Positions 36,345 through 43,533 of a DNA stretch of 64,000 nucleotides are shown here, in pieces. The stretch covers positions 35,632-99,631 of the forward strand of contig JAEUUJ010000047.1 in the NCBI GenBank assembly GCA_016786495.1, read 5' to 3'. The notes under the pieces are model-generated. The model worked only from the letters and a program-made list of their open reading frames with translations, was not told where the DNA came from and searched no databases. A program made the position numbers and the translations under genes. Positions within the stretch are counted from its first letter, which is position 1, and every line of letters begins with the position of its first letter. The DNA is from Cyclobacteriaceae bacterium (GTDB lineage Bacteria > Bacteroidota > Bacteroidia > Cytophagales > Cyclobacteriaceae).

Positions 36345-38990
36345 TTAGTTCCGCAGACTTTTAACCGGGTTTGCCCGGGCAGCACGGGCTGCCTGAATAC
36401 CCATGGATGCAAATGCAATCACGCACGAGATTCCGGCCGCGAGCGCAAAAATCCACCACCCGATACTAACGCGGTAGGCAAAATCATTCAACCAGTGATT
36501 CATTGTCCATAAGACCAGCGGCACCGCAATCACAAAGGCCAGCAACACAAGCATCATAAACTGTCGCGACAGCATCAGCAATACATTTTGTGAGCTGGCA
36601 CCCAGTACTTTTCGGATACCGATTTCACGTGTGCGATGTTCCGCGGAGTAAGTACTGAGTCCGAAAAGCCCCAGTCCTGCAATGATTACCGCAAGCGCGG
36701 CAAACGACATAAAAATTTTCCCGGTCCGTTCCTCGGCTGCGTATAACGCTCTGAACTTATCATCCAGGAAGGTGTATGAGAACGGCACGTCACTGGTGTT
36801 GTATTTGTCCCACACTACGCGCGCATGTTCAATAAAATCACTCATGTCTGCAGAGTTGAGCTTTACCAATACAGCACCACGGTTACCACGAAGCATCATG
36901 ACCAGCGGCCCGACTTTCTGACGGGGCGAAGTGTAGTTAAAGTTCTTTACCACACCAACCACATGGTATTCCGTCTGGCCCGATGTGATAATCTTCTTAT
37001 CCAGCGCGGTCTCCGGTGTCCATCCGAATTCGTACGCAGCAGCTTCATTGATGACAACGGCAGCGGAGTCGGAGGGGAAGTCGCGGGAGAAATTTCTTCC
37101 GTGTGCCAATTCAATCGCAAGTGTGTTCAGATAGTCATAGTCAATGCAGAATATATCAATGTGAATTTCCGAGTTCTGTGTATCGCCCGCCCGGTCTTTG
37201 GCAAAGGCCTGTGTTCCGCGAAAACTCTTTTCGCCCGGCATGTGGCTTGACACACTCGCGTTAACCACCCGGCTGTCGCCCGCCAATTCATCGCGATAGT
37301 TTTTTTCATTTTCCCGAAGCGCACGTGTTTCGTTAATCACCAGCACCTGGTCTTTTGAGTAACCCAGGTTTTTATTCTGCATGAAGTTAAGTTGCTGGTA
37401 AACAATCAGGGTAGCTGCAATCAGGGCTGACGAAACTGCAAACTGAAACACTACGAGTCCGCTGCGCAACAAATCCTTGCGACCGGCGGTACCGGTAGCG
37501 GATCCTTTTAACACCTGAATGGTATTGAATGACGACAGCAGGAAGGAGGGATACGCTCCCGACAAGATACCAACAACCAGTGTCCCACCCACGACCCATG
37601 CAATGCTTATGGGTTGCAGGAAATAATCGAAGGTGATTGCCTTACCGGTAAGTTGATTAAACACAGGCAACAGGGTTGCTGTAAGTCCATACGCCAGCAC
37701 CATGGCGCAAAGGGCCAGCATCACCGATTCGGTCAGGAATTGTGCGATCAGTTGCTGTTTGATTGAACCCATCACTTTGCGAATACCCACTTCCCGGGTG
37801 CGCCGGGTTGACGTAGCCGTGGAAAGGTTGATGAAGTTCACGCAGGCCAGCAGCAGGATAAAAACAGCCAGCGCTCCGAAGATGTAAACATAGCGTATGT
37901 CGCCACCCGGCATGAGTTCATCCGGGGCGTGCGAACCCAGGTGAATATCCTGTAACGGACGAAGGGTGAAGACAAATGTATTAACTGCCTTGTCGGCTTC
38001 TTCACGACCAACACCCATGTCGGCCTGAACTTCCGGAACGACATGCTTGCGCACGAGGTCGGGAAACTTGTTTTCAAGTGCTTTTGCATCTGCATTGTCG
38101 GCAAGCCGGACGTATGTTGCAGTGCCTACGTTGCTCCAGCTCGGCCTGCGGAATTTGGCGAAGGTTTCACCACTAACGAATGCATCAAATTGGAAATGTG
38201 ACTTGTCGGGGATGCGGTCAAAGACTCCGGTAATTTTATAACCGTCTTCTCCCGCGAGCAGCACTTTGCCCATCGGATCTTCCGAACCAAAATACCTGCG
38301 GGCGAAATCGCGTGACACCACTAATTGATTGGTCTCGGTGAGAGCCATCTTCGAATTGCCACTCAGCAGCGGGATGGAGAAGAATTCGAGAAAATTTGAG
38401 TCAACAATTCCGAGGCCTTCCGTCTTCAACACAATGTCGTTATACCGGAAGTAAGGCGCAAAGCCGCGGCTTAGTCGCGTGAATGACTTCACTTCCGGAT
38501 ACGTTTCCGCGATGCCCGAGCCCACACCAAAATCAACGGTTGAGTACTCATCCCAGCTTCCGTTGCCCAGTACCCGAACCTCCACGCGATAGATGTCGTC
38601 TGCGTGTTCGGCATAGGTGTCGTACGTCAGCTCGGAGTGAATGTACGAACCAATCAGCAGCGCACATGCAAGACCAACCGACAGACCGAAGATGTTAATC
38701 AGGTAGAATGTTTTATTCTTGACGAGACTTCGCCAGGCGATGAGGAAGTAATTGTTTAACATATAGAATGAAGTTGATGAGGTAACAGGAGCGGAGCTCC
38801 AGAAAAAGCGTTTAAAAAGGAATCCAAGCGCATTGAAAATGTATTTGCGTTTGGCGGATTGCGGGGTTCGGATGATGTCGAGGTGGTATAGTTCGTATAA
38901 GTCGCCCCGGATCTCCTCGGCTAGTGCGGGAGGAGCGAGGCGGTCGACTAGTTTATCTACCCATCCGGGAGGATTCATCGGTTTGCTCAT
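36345..38990 (-). CDS. FtsX/MacB-type permease with N-terminal prefix domain, PadR-linked
   Basis: An 881-residue permease, about 80 residues longer than its three paralogues here. The extra N-terminus (PPGWVDKLVDRLAPPALAEE, then IRGDLYELYHLD) is the cytoplasmic prefix domain found in Bacteroidota permeases encoded with PadR regulators. Then follow the usual first helix, MacB_PCD, FtsX (RRTREVGIRKVMGSIKQQLI), second PCD and second FtsX (RTREIGIRKVLGASSQNVL). Its ATG overlaps the PadR stop codon in the sequence ATGA, so translation is coupled. No ATPase gene is present. Substrate unknown. Confidence 0.92.
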   Translation of the reverse strand: MSKPMNPPGWVDKLVDRLAPPALAEEIRGDLYELYHLDIIRTPQSAKRKYIFNALGFLFKRFFWSSAPVTSSTSFYMLNNYFLIAWRSLVKNKTFYLINIFGLSVGLACALLIGSYIHSELTYDTYAEHADDIYRVEVRVLGNGSWDEYSTVDFGVGSGIAETYPEVKSFTRLSRGFAPYFRYNDIVLKTEGLGIVDSNFLEFFSIPLLSGNSKMALTETNQLVVSRDFARRYFGSEDPMGKVLLAGEDGYKITGVFDRIPDKSHFQFDAFVSGETFAKFRRPSWSNVGTATYVRLADNADAKALENKFPDLVRKHVVPEVQADMGVGREEADKAVNTFVFTLRPLQDIHLGSHAPDELMPGGDIRYVYIFGALAVFILLLACVNFINLSTATSTRRTREVGIRKVMGSIKQQLIAQFLTESVMLALCAMVLAYGLTATLLPVFNQLTGKAITFDYFLQPISIAWVVGGTLVVGILSGAYPSFLLSSFNTIQVLKGSATGTAGRKDLLRSGLVVFQFAVSSALIAATLIVYQQLNFMQNKNLGYSKDQVLVINETRALRENEKNYRDELAGDSRVVNASVSSHMPGEKSFRGTQAFAKDRAGDTQNSEIHIDIFCIDYDYLNTLAIELAHGRNFSRDFPSDSAAVVINEAAAYEFGWTPETALDKKIITSGQTEYHVVGVVKNFNYTSPRQKVGPLVMMLRGNRGAVLVKLNSADMSDFIEHARVVWDKYNTSDVPFSYTFLDDKFRALYAAEERTGKIFMSFAALAVIIAGLGLFGLSTYSAEHRTREIGIRKVLGASSQNVLLMLSRQFMMLVLLAFVIAVPLVLWTMNHWLNDFAYRVSIGWWIFALAAGISCVIAFASMGIQAARAARANPVKSLRN

Positions 38991-39313
38991 ACCACGGCAG
39001 GCTTGATCATGGTCCAGATGTTTTCGCGGGTATCGCGAAGGTCCTCGAGTGTATTCCGACCATAGGCAGTGATGTTAAACATGCGTTTGCGTCTGCCGCC
39101 GCGCTCGGTTGATGCTCCGCCCATTTTTGATTTTACGAATCCCTTTGTTTCGAGGCGATGGAGCGCAGCATGCGTTGCGCTGATGGTGATTTCACGGTTG
39201 GCGGTTTTTTTCAACATCTCGGTGATGGAAACGCCATACGCTTCGTCTTTCAGCAGGGCTACCATTAGCAGAATGAGTTCTTCCAGTTCACCCAGATACA
39301 CGCGGTTACTCAT
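38987..39313 (-). CDS. PadR family transcriptional regulator
   Basis: A 108-residue winged-helix regulator: YLGELEELILLMVALLKDEA, then YGVSITEMLKK, the recognition region ISATHAALHRLETKGFVKS, and a basic wing STERGGRRKRMFNITAYG. PadR proteins of this short class repress transporter genes and respond to small ligands. It is the first gene of a two-gene operon with the FtsX permease, overlapping it by four bases. No palindromic PadR operator was found by eye in the 114-base spacer upstream. Confidence 0.92.
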   Translation of the reverse strand: MSNRVYLGELEELILLMVALLKDEAYGVSITEMLKKTANREITISATHAALHRLETKGFVKSKMGGASTERGGRRKRMFNITAYGRNTLEDLRDTRENIWTMIKPAVV

Positions 39314-39427
39314 GATATTATTTCAACTTTTGTAGAACTAATATGATTGGATACGGCTGAAATACCGGAAGGTTACAGTATCACAGAACAAACTTTGTTA
39401 CCCGCCGATATTTTGTAATTTGTTGTT

Positions 39428-39727
39428 GTGATCCTTGCCAGAAACATTGAAACCGCGTTATGGAATAAAGCGATCGAGACGCTTTTAGCCAACGGATGGA
39501 CGCTGACCTTTCAGTATGATGGCATCGATGCGGGTATCGACTACAATTGTTATACCGTTGAACGGACGGGAGAGAAGATAACCTTCGAGTGGACAAACTG
39601 GGAGGAAGGTGAAATCCGGTGCGCAGCCGCCAACCTGAAGGAGATTGAAAAGCTGCTCGGGTATCAGTTTCTGACAATCGAATCGGTTAGCGATGCAGGC
39701 CCCGGAACTCCGGGAAACCGACCCTGA
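39428..39727 (+). CDS. hypothetical cytoplasmic protein
   Basis: I do not recognise this 99-residue protein. It begins with GTG (MILARNIETALWNKAIETLL), has a helix followed by beta-strands (WTLTFQYDGIDAGIDYNCYT, then KITFEWTNWEEGEI) and a closing helix (NLKEIEKLLGYQF). The acidic, tryptophan-containing pattern is that of a small soluble alpha-beta protein. There is no signal peptide. It converges on the DUF3592-like gene with three bases between stops. An imperfect -7 box (ATATTTTG) lies just upstream. Confidence 0.6.
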   Translation: MILARNIETALWNKAIETLLANGWTLTFQYDGIDAGIDYNCYTVERTGEKITFEWTNWEEGEIRCAAANLKEIEKLLGYQFLTIESVSDAGPGTPGNRP

Positions 39728-39730
39728 ATT

Positions 39731-40123
39731 CTATCGTTGCTGACGGGCCACCAAAAATCCGGCAGCGAAAAGTGCCACCGCGCAGGCGCCAACTTTCAAT
39801 GCCAGCCGATTCATATAACCTTCACTTTCCATCAGCGAGAGATCGGATGAATCTTCGGGGTTAACCAACAGAATCAGCGTATCACCTACAGGATGATTGA
39901 ATTCAGTCACCGCATCGGTTGTTGTGTAACGTGTGTTATGAATGGTGTATTGCAGTGTGACCGTTTGCGTGGAGTCAGGCGGCAGCACGTTTATGGCGGT
40001 TACGATTGCATCCGTTCGGTCCCATTGAAGTTTGGCACCCAGAAACCGGAGGTAGAAGAACAAGGCGAGTGCGCCCGCAAAAACCGCTGCTGTGTAAAGA
40101 ACCCGAACGATAAGTTTGTACAT
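39731..40123 (-). CDS. DUF3592-like membrane protein
   Basis: A 130-residue protein with one membrane helix at each end (VLYTAAVFAGALALFFYLRF and ALKVGACAVALFAAGFLVA). Between them is an extracytoplasmic beta domain with TVTLQYTIHNTRYTTTDAV and a HPVGDTLILLVNPEDSSD loop, the layout of DUF3592: strand pairs then a VYYNPENP-like loop. The function of the family is unknown. The gene is divergent from the NTF2-like protein gene at 40278. Confidence 0.65.
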   Translation of the reverse strand: MYKLIVRVLYTAAVFAGALALFFYLRFLGAKLQWDRTDAIVTAINVLPPDSTQTVTLQYTIHNTRYTTTDAVTEFNHPVGDTLILLVNPEDSSDLSLMESEGYMNRLALKVGACAVALFAAGFLVARQQR

Positions 40124-40240
40124 GGTAAGGGGGTTGGCAAAATGATATCGAATTAGCTCGTCTCGAAAATACTGAAAATCAATTTGTTATCATATGTCGG
40201 GCGAGTGACGGGTTATTTGGCGGCCAAAAGCAACACCCTA

Positions 40241-40275
40241 ATTTTTTTCACTCCCGTTAGCGGGATTAAAAAAAT
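40241..40275 (+). other. long terminator-like hairpin directly before a start codon
   Basis: ATTTTTTT (40241-40248) pairs with AAAAAAAT (40268-40275), and inside it TCCCG (40252-40256) pairs with CGGGA (40261-40265) around TTAG. The structure ends two bases before the ATG at 40278. Upstream runs a divergent gene, so there is no incoming transcript that obviously needs terminating. Confidence 0.55.
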
Positions 40276-40277
40276 CT

Positions 40278-40697
40278 ATGAAAACCAAACTATTTACCCT
40301 TGCCCTCACCGGTCTCTTTCTTTTTTATGGTTCGCTTGCGCATGCGCAGACAAGTTCGGTTCGCAAGTACATCGAACGGTCCAATCAACAGTTCATCAAG
40401 TGGTTTAACAGCGGCAAGCCCGATTCCATTGTTCTCCAGTATCATCCGAAGGCATGCCTGGCCAGTGGCGCCTGTGGAACTGCCGCGATTCAAAATCACT
40501 ATCGGTCGGAGGCCGGGACGTACGTCTTTCGTGAACTCACAACCAGCCAGGTTGACGTGACCGATACAGTCGCCATTGAATCCGGGCACTGGAGGTTAGC
40601 CCTCGCTAATGGAACTGAGTTGTCGGGCAAGTATCGCACCGAATGGCGGAAGGTGAATAAGCGGTGGTTGATTTTCCGCGAGGAGATTTTGGACTGA
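40278..40697 (+). CDS. exported NTF2-like (DUF4440/SnoaL fold) protein
   Basis: A 139-residue protein with a signal peptide (MKTKLFTLALTGLFLFYGSL, then AHAQ). The mature part begins with a helix (VRKYIERSNQQFIKWFNSGK), then the cone-like strands YHPKACLASG, SQVDVTDTVAIESGHWRLAL and the final WRKVNKRWLIFREEIL, the usual order of the NTF2/DUF4440 fold. Members bind or turn over small hydrophobic ligands, and the periplasmic ones have no assigned role. A strong hairpin covers its 5' leader and a terminator follows. A second exported NTF2-like protein is at 60018. Confidence 0.72.
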   Translation: MKTKLFTLALTGLFLFYGSLAHAQTSSVRKYIERSNQQFIKWFNSGKPDSIVLQYHPKACLASGACGTAAIQNHYRSEAGTYVFRELTTSQVDVTDTVAIESGHWRLALANGTELSGKYRTEWRKVNKRWLIFREEILD

Positions 40698-40728
40698 TTG
40701 CTTGAGAGGTTTATGCAGCATACAATTC

Positions 40729-40754
40729 ATCCCGGTCATTCACCGGGATTTTTT
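40729..40754 (+). terminator. rho-independent terminator
   Basis: ATCCCGGT (40729-40736) pairs perfectly with ACCGGGAT (40742-40749) around a five-base loop, followed by six T. It ends the NTF2-like gene transcript. Confidence 0.88.
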
Positions 40755-40802
40755 ATTTGAAAGCAGGCACGTAAGGCATCCGATTCCGTATCTTTCGGTT
40801 AT

Positions 40803-41654
40803 ATGGCCGAACAATCCACCCCCTGTATTAACTGTGGCAACGCAGTTACAGATCAATTTTGCAGTCGATGCGGAGAAAAAGTGTTTTCGGAGCACGACAA
40901 GTCTGTCGGTCATTTCCTGCACGAAGCATTTCATTTTCTGACTCACCTTGATGGAAAATTTCTGACAAGCCTGAAAGCCGTATTCTTCAAGCCCGGCCAA
41001 TTGTCACTGGAGTATTGCCAGGGAATCCGCAAAAAGTACTTCAAACCCGTGTCGCTGTTTCTGGTAGGTGTTATTATCTATCTGTTTTTTCCGCTCCTGC
41101 AGGGCCTTAACATGTCGCATGCAGAGAATTTGAATACGTTTGGGCAGTTGCGCTATGGTGTTGTACGGGAGTACGCTATCCGGAAAGCGCACGAGGAGAA
41201 TATAACGCTGGAGAAACTGGGGGAGAAGTATGACGCCAAGTCGCCCAAGGTTTCCAAGATCATGTTGTTGTTATTGTTGCCCCTTACGGCAGCAGTGCTT
41301 TGGCTACTGTTCTTTCGGAAAACAAAATACCTTTTTGATCATCTTATTTTGGGTACGGAAGTTAGTGTCGTGTTTTTGTATTTGATGTTTTTGATTATAC
41401 CGTTGCTCCTCAACCTCGCGGTCATGCTGTGGCATGTGATCACCGGCCGGGATTTTGGTTATGACGATTCGCTTTTATTTCCGCTTCAGGTAGTTCTGCT
41501 GTCAGGATACTGGTCTGTGGCTTTCCATCGATTTTATAAGACGGGCTGGTTCGAAGCAATCTGGAAAACAGTTGCTTTTTTTGTGCTTCATGGATTGCTC
41601 GTATACATTTTTTACCGACTGCTACTGTTCTTCGTGGTGATGATGCTTATATAG
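40803..41654 (+). CDS. DUF3667 zinc-ribbon membrane protein
   Basis: A 283-residue protein. The N-terminus is a cytoplasmic zinc ribbon with cysteines C8, C11, C20 and C23 (CINCGNAVTDQFCSRCGEK). The following FHFLTHLDGKFLTSLKAVFF, KPGQLSLEYCQGIRKKY and FKPVSLFLVGVIIYLFF is the DUF3667 signature, and five or so membrane segments complete the protein. The family is widespread in Bacteroidota with unknown function. A -7-like TATCTTTC lies eight bases before the start, after the terminator of the preceding gene, so it is its own unit. Confidence 0.85.
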   Translation: MAEQSTPCINCGNAVTDQFCSRCGEKVFSEHDKSVGHFLHEAFHFLTHLDGKFLTSLKAVFFKPGQLSLEYCQGIRKKYFKPVSLFLVGVIIYLFFPLLQGLNMSHAENLNTFGQLRYGVVREYAIRKAHEENITLEKLGEKYDAKSPKVSKIMLLLLLPLTAAVLWLLFFRKTKYLFDHLILGTEVSVVFLYLMFLIIPLLLNLAVMLWHVITGRDFGYDDSLLFPLQVVLLSGYWSVAFHRFYKTGWFEAIWKTVAFFVLHGLLVYIFYRLLLFFVVMMLI

Positions 41655-41843
41655 CTGATGTTGTGAAATATGCTTCCGGTTGGTACGGACCTTTTACAAA
41701 CAAAAGTTGATACCTTTATCCGGATCACAAAATCACCATCATTCAAAGTCTGCCGGCTAGCTTCGAAATGATGGGCGCATTGGTTCGCATTTATGGTGAC
41801 TGGGCGGTACCGCGTAATCCTACCGACTGTCTGAAAAAATTTC

Positions 41844-42287
41844 TTAACCACCTTCGATCCAGCGCGAAAGGTAGTGCATCACAACGGTCATGACCGTGAT
41901 CCCCAGCGCTTGTGCAGAACCCGTTATGCTACCGAAGGTGAGCGGCTTGTGCATAATCGGAATCGTGCCTACAGTATATACAATGGGAGCTCCGAACCCA
42001 ATGCCGAGAATAAGCGCCACCGTCAAAACCTCTGCGAAGGTGTTCAGCGCGAGCAACTGGAGCAGCATTGCCACTGCGATTGTCGTCACCAGACTTGCCA
42101 GCATGGGAACGACAAATTGAATGGGAGGATCGGTCCAGCCAATCATTCGTTTAAATCCCATAGCTTTCTCCCATTTCTTGCCAAATAGAAACGGTCTGTG
42201 CCATACGCCACAGAATATACCATATACCAGGGCACACGGCAGGACAGCTCCCCAGTGAATTTCGCTCAGAAGTTTTGTCATCGTCAT
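41844..42287 (-). CDS. DUF1761-like membrane protein
   Basis: A 147-residue membrane protein with four hydrophobic segments. The start MTMTKLLSEIHWGAVLPCAL, then FCGVWHRPFLFGKKWEKAMG, matches DUF1761, in which a conserved tryptophan-rich first helix is followed by LFGKxW. The family has no known function. A longer open frame runs upstream to 42443 but lies inside the caspase coding region and has no membrane-protein character, so I use the ATG at 42287 (42281 is also possible). It lies 37 bases after the caspase gene in the same direction. Confidence 0.7.
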   Translation of the reverse strand: MTMTKLLSEIHWGAVLPCALVYGIFCGVWHRPFLFGKKWEKAMGFKRMIGWTDPPIQFVVPMLASLVTTIAVAMLLQLLALNTFAEVLTVALILGIGFGAPIVYTVGTIPIMHKPLTFGSITGSAQALGITVMTVVMHYLSRWIEGG

Positions 42288-42324
42288 CGTGTTTATTGAT
42301 TTCGTCAAACCGTTTACTATCCCG

Positions 42325-43509
42325 TTATTTCGTTTTGCGCAGAAATACAAAGTCGCTGGTCTTCTCATCGTCTCCGAAGGAACCGAATCGCGGCAGTTGT
42401 GGCAACCGCTCGAAATACACCGAGAGCTCGGGCAGTGTAACAATCATATCTCCGCTACCATTGCTCTTCAGAGCCTCCAGCAGCTTCCCTGCAAAGGGTG
42501 AGTGCTTTCCCGGAATACCATCCGACACGTATTCTTTCCCACCTGAAGTAATATACTTGCGCGTCTTGTAGTTCCACTTTCGCACCAGCATTTGGGTGGT
42601 CGACAATTCACTTGTTGCGCCCCGGCCTTTGGCGATGACAGGATCGAGCGTTCCGCCAAAGCAAACGTCAAGCATGAGCAGAACGTGATTGCACGGCAGG
42701 TTGTTAACCACTCCGCGCAGGCGGTTGTGAGAAATGTATGACGAGCGTGCCAGGTCGTTGTTGAGTGAATTGCGGGCAACCACGTAGCCTTCTCCAAAGG
42801 TATCATCGAAGTGGCCGTGACCAGCAAAGAACACCATCAACTGATCCTGCGGAGCAAACTTCATCTCGCTGTACGAACGTATTTTTTGCCACACTTCATC
42901 CACGGTAGGGTTTTCAACCACCTCAACGTTAAAGCCATAGTTGGCCGATAATTCCTGCGCAATGGCCCGTGCATCTTCAATCGGATTTACGAGGTCTGTC
43001 CAGTGATCATATTTATCGGTTGCAAAAATGAGCGCATAGTCTTTCCGCTCGAGTGAGATGAGTTCACTGTTGTCGCGCCCGGACGCAACCTGACGTTTTT
43101 CGCGCACGATCACCCCCGATTTGGTTGTAATCTCAACCACCAAGGCGAGATAACCGGACGGCATTCGAACGGGCTGTGTAATGGTTTGTTCCTGTTTCTC
43201 CGTTAACGGTATGTTATCCTTTTCCGATAACACCGTGTTGGTTTTGCTGTCAATCAATTTAAAAGACAGCCTGGCGATCTGTTCGATACCGGTAACGGTA
43301 AACTTGGCTACGAGCCGTTCTTCCTGCGTGGCTGTTAACTCCATCGCGGGATTGATCCATTCAATCATCGGCAGGTTTTGATTTTCCTGTGTAGCACTCT
43401 TCGGGAGTACCCATTCGTTTGTCCGGGCGCTGAGTTGCTGTGCCTGAATGGATGAAACGAAGCATAGAGAACCCAACGCAAGGGCGGATAAAAATTTCAA
43501 ACTGTTCAT
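42325..43509 (-). CDS. exported caspase family protease (peptidase C14)
   Basis: A 394-residue protein with a signal peptide (MNSLKFLSALALGSLCFVSS, then IQAQ). Residues 25-145 form a beta-rich Ig-like region. The caspase p20 domain starts at RKDYALIFATDKYDHW; the catalytic histidine is H231 in FFAGHGHFD and the nucleophile C283 in LMLDVCFGGT. The fold cleaves after basic or acidic residues depending on subtype. Its export is typical of Bacteroidota members. It is the third gene of a minus-strand operon after the Ig-like protein and the FN3/T9SS protein, 24 bases downstream of the latter, so those are candidate partners or substrates. Confidence 0.9.
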   Translation of the reverse strand: MNSLKFLSALALGSLCFVSSIQAQQLSARTNEWVLPKSATQENQNLPMIEWINPAMELTATQEERLVAKFTVTGIEQIARLSFKLIDSKTNTVLSEKDNIPLTEKQEQTITQPVRMPSGYLALVVEITTKSGVIVREKRQVASGRDNSELISLERKDYALIFATDKYDHWTDLVNPIEDARAIAQELSANYGFNVEVVENPTVDEVWQKIRSYSEMKFAPQDQLMVFFAGHGHFDDTFGEGYVVARNSLNNDLARSSYISHNRLRGVVNNLPCNHVLLMLDVCFGGTLDPVIAKGRGATSELSTTQMLVRKWNYKTRKYITSGGKEYVSDGIPGKHSPFAGKLLEALKSNGSGDMIVTLPELSVYFERLPQLPRFGSFGDDEKTSDFVFLRKTK

Positions 43510-43533
43510 CGTATTGATTCTTAAACTGACAGA

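Noticed and set aside
41655-41843. Short frames between the DUF3667 and DUF1761 genes (for example one starting MMGALVRIYGDW)
   Set aside because: About 40 codons, no start context, overlaps the end of a real gene, and no recognisable family.
42285-42302. Possible FNR-type site near the DUF1761 start (TTGATTTCGTCAAA)
   Set aside because: Only one half-site fits and the other has several mismatches; it is much weaker than the sites at 56775 and 61381.
42288-42443. N-terminal extension of the DUF1761-like protein
   Set aside because: It lies inside the caspase coding region, is cysteine- and arginine-rich without membrane character, and the family begins at the MTMTKLL start.
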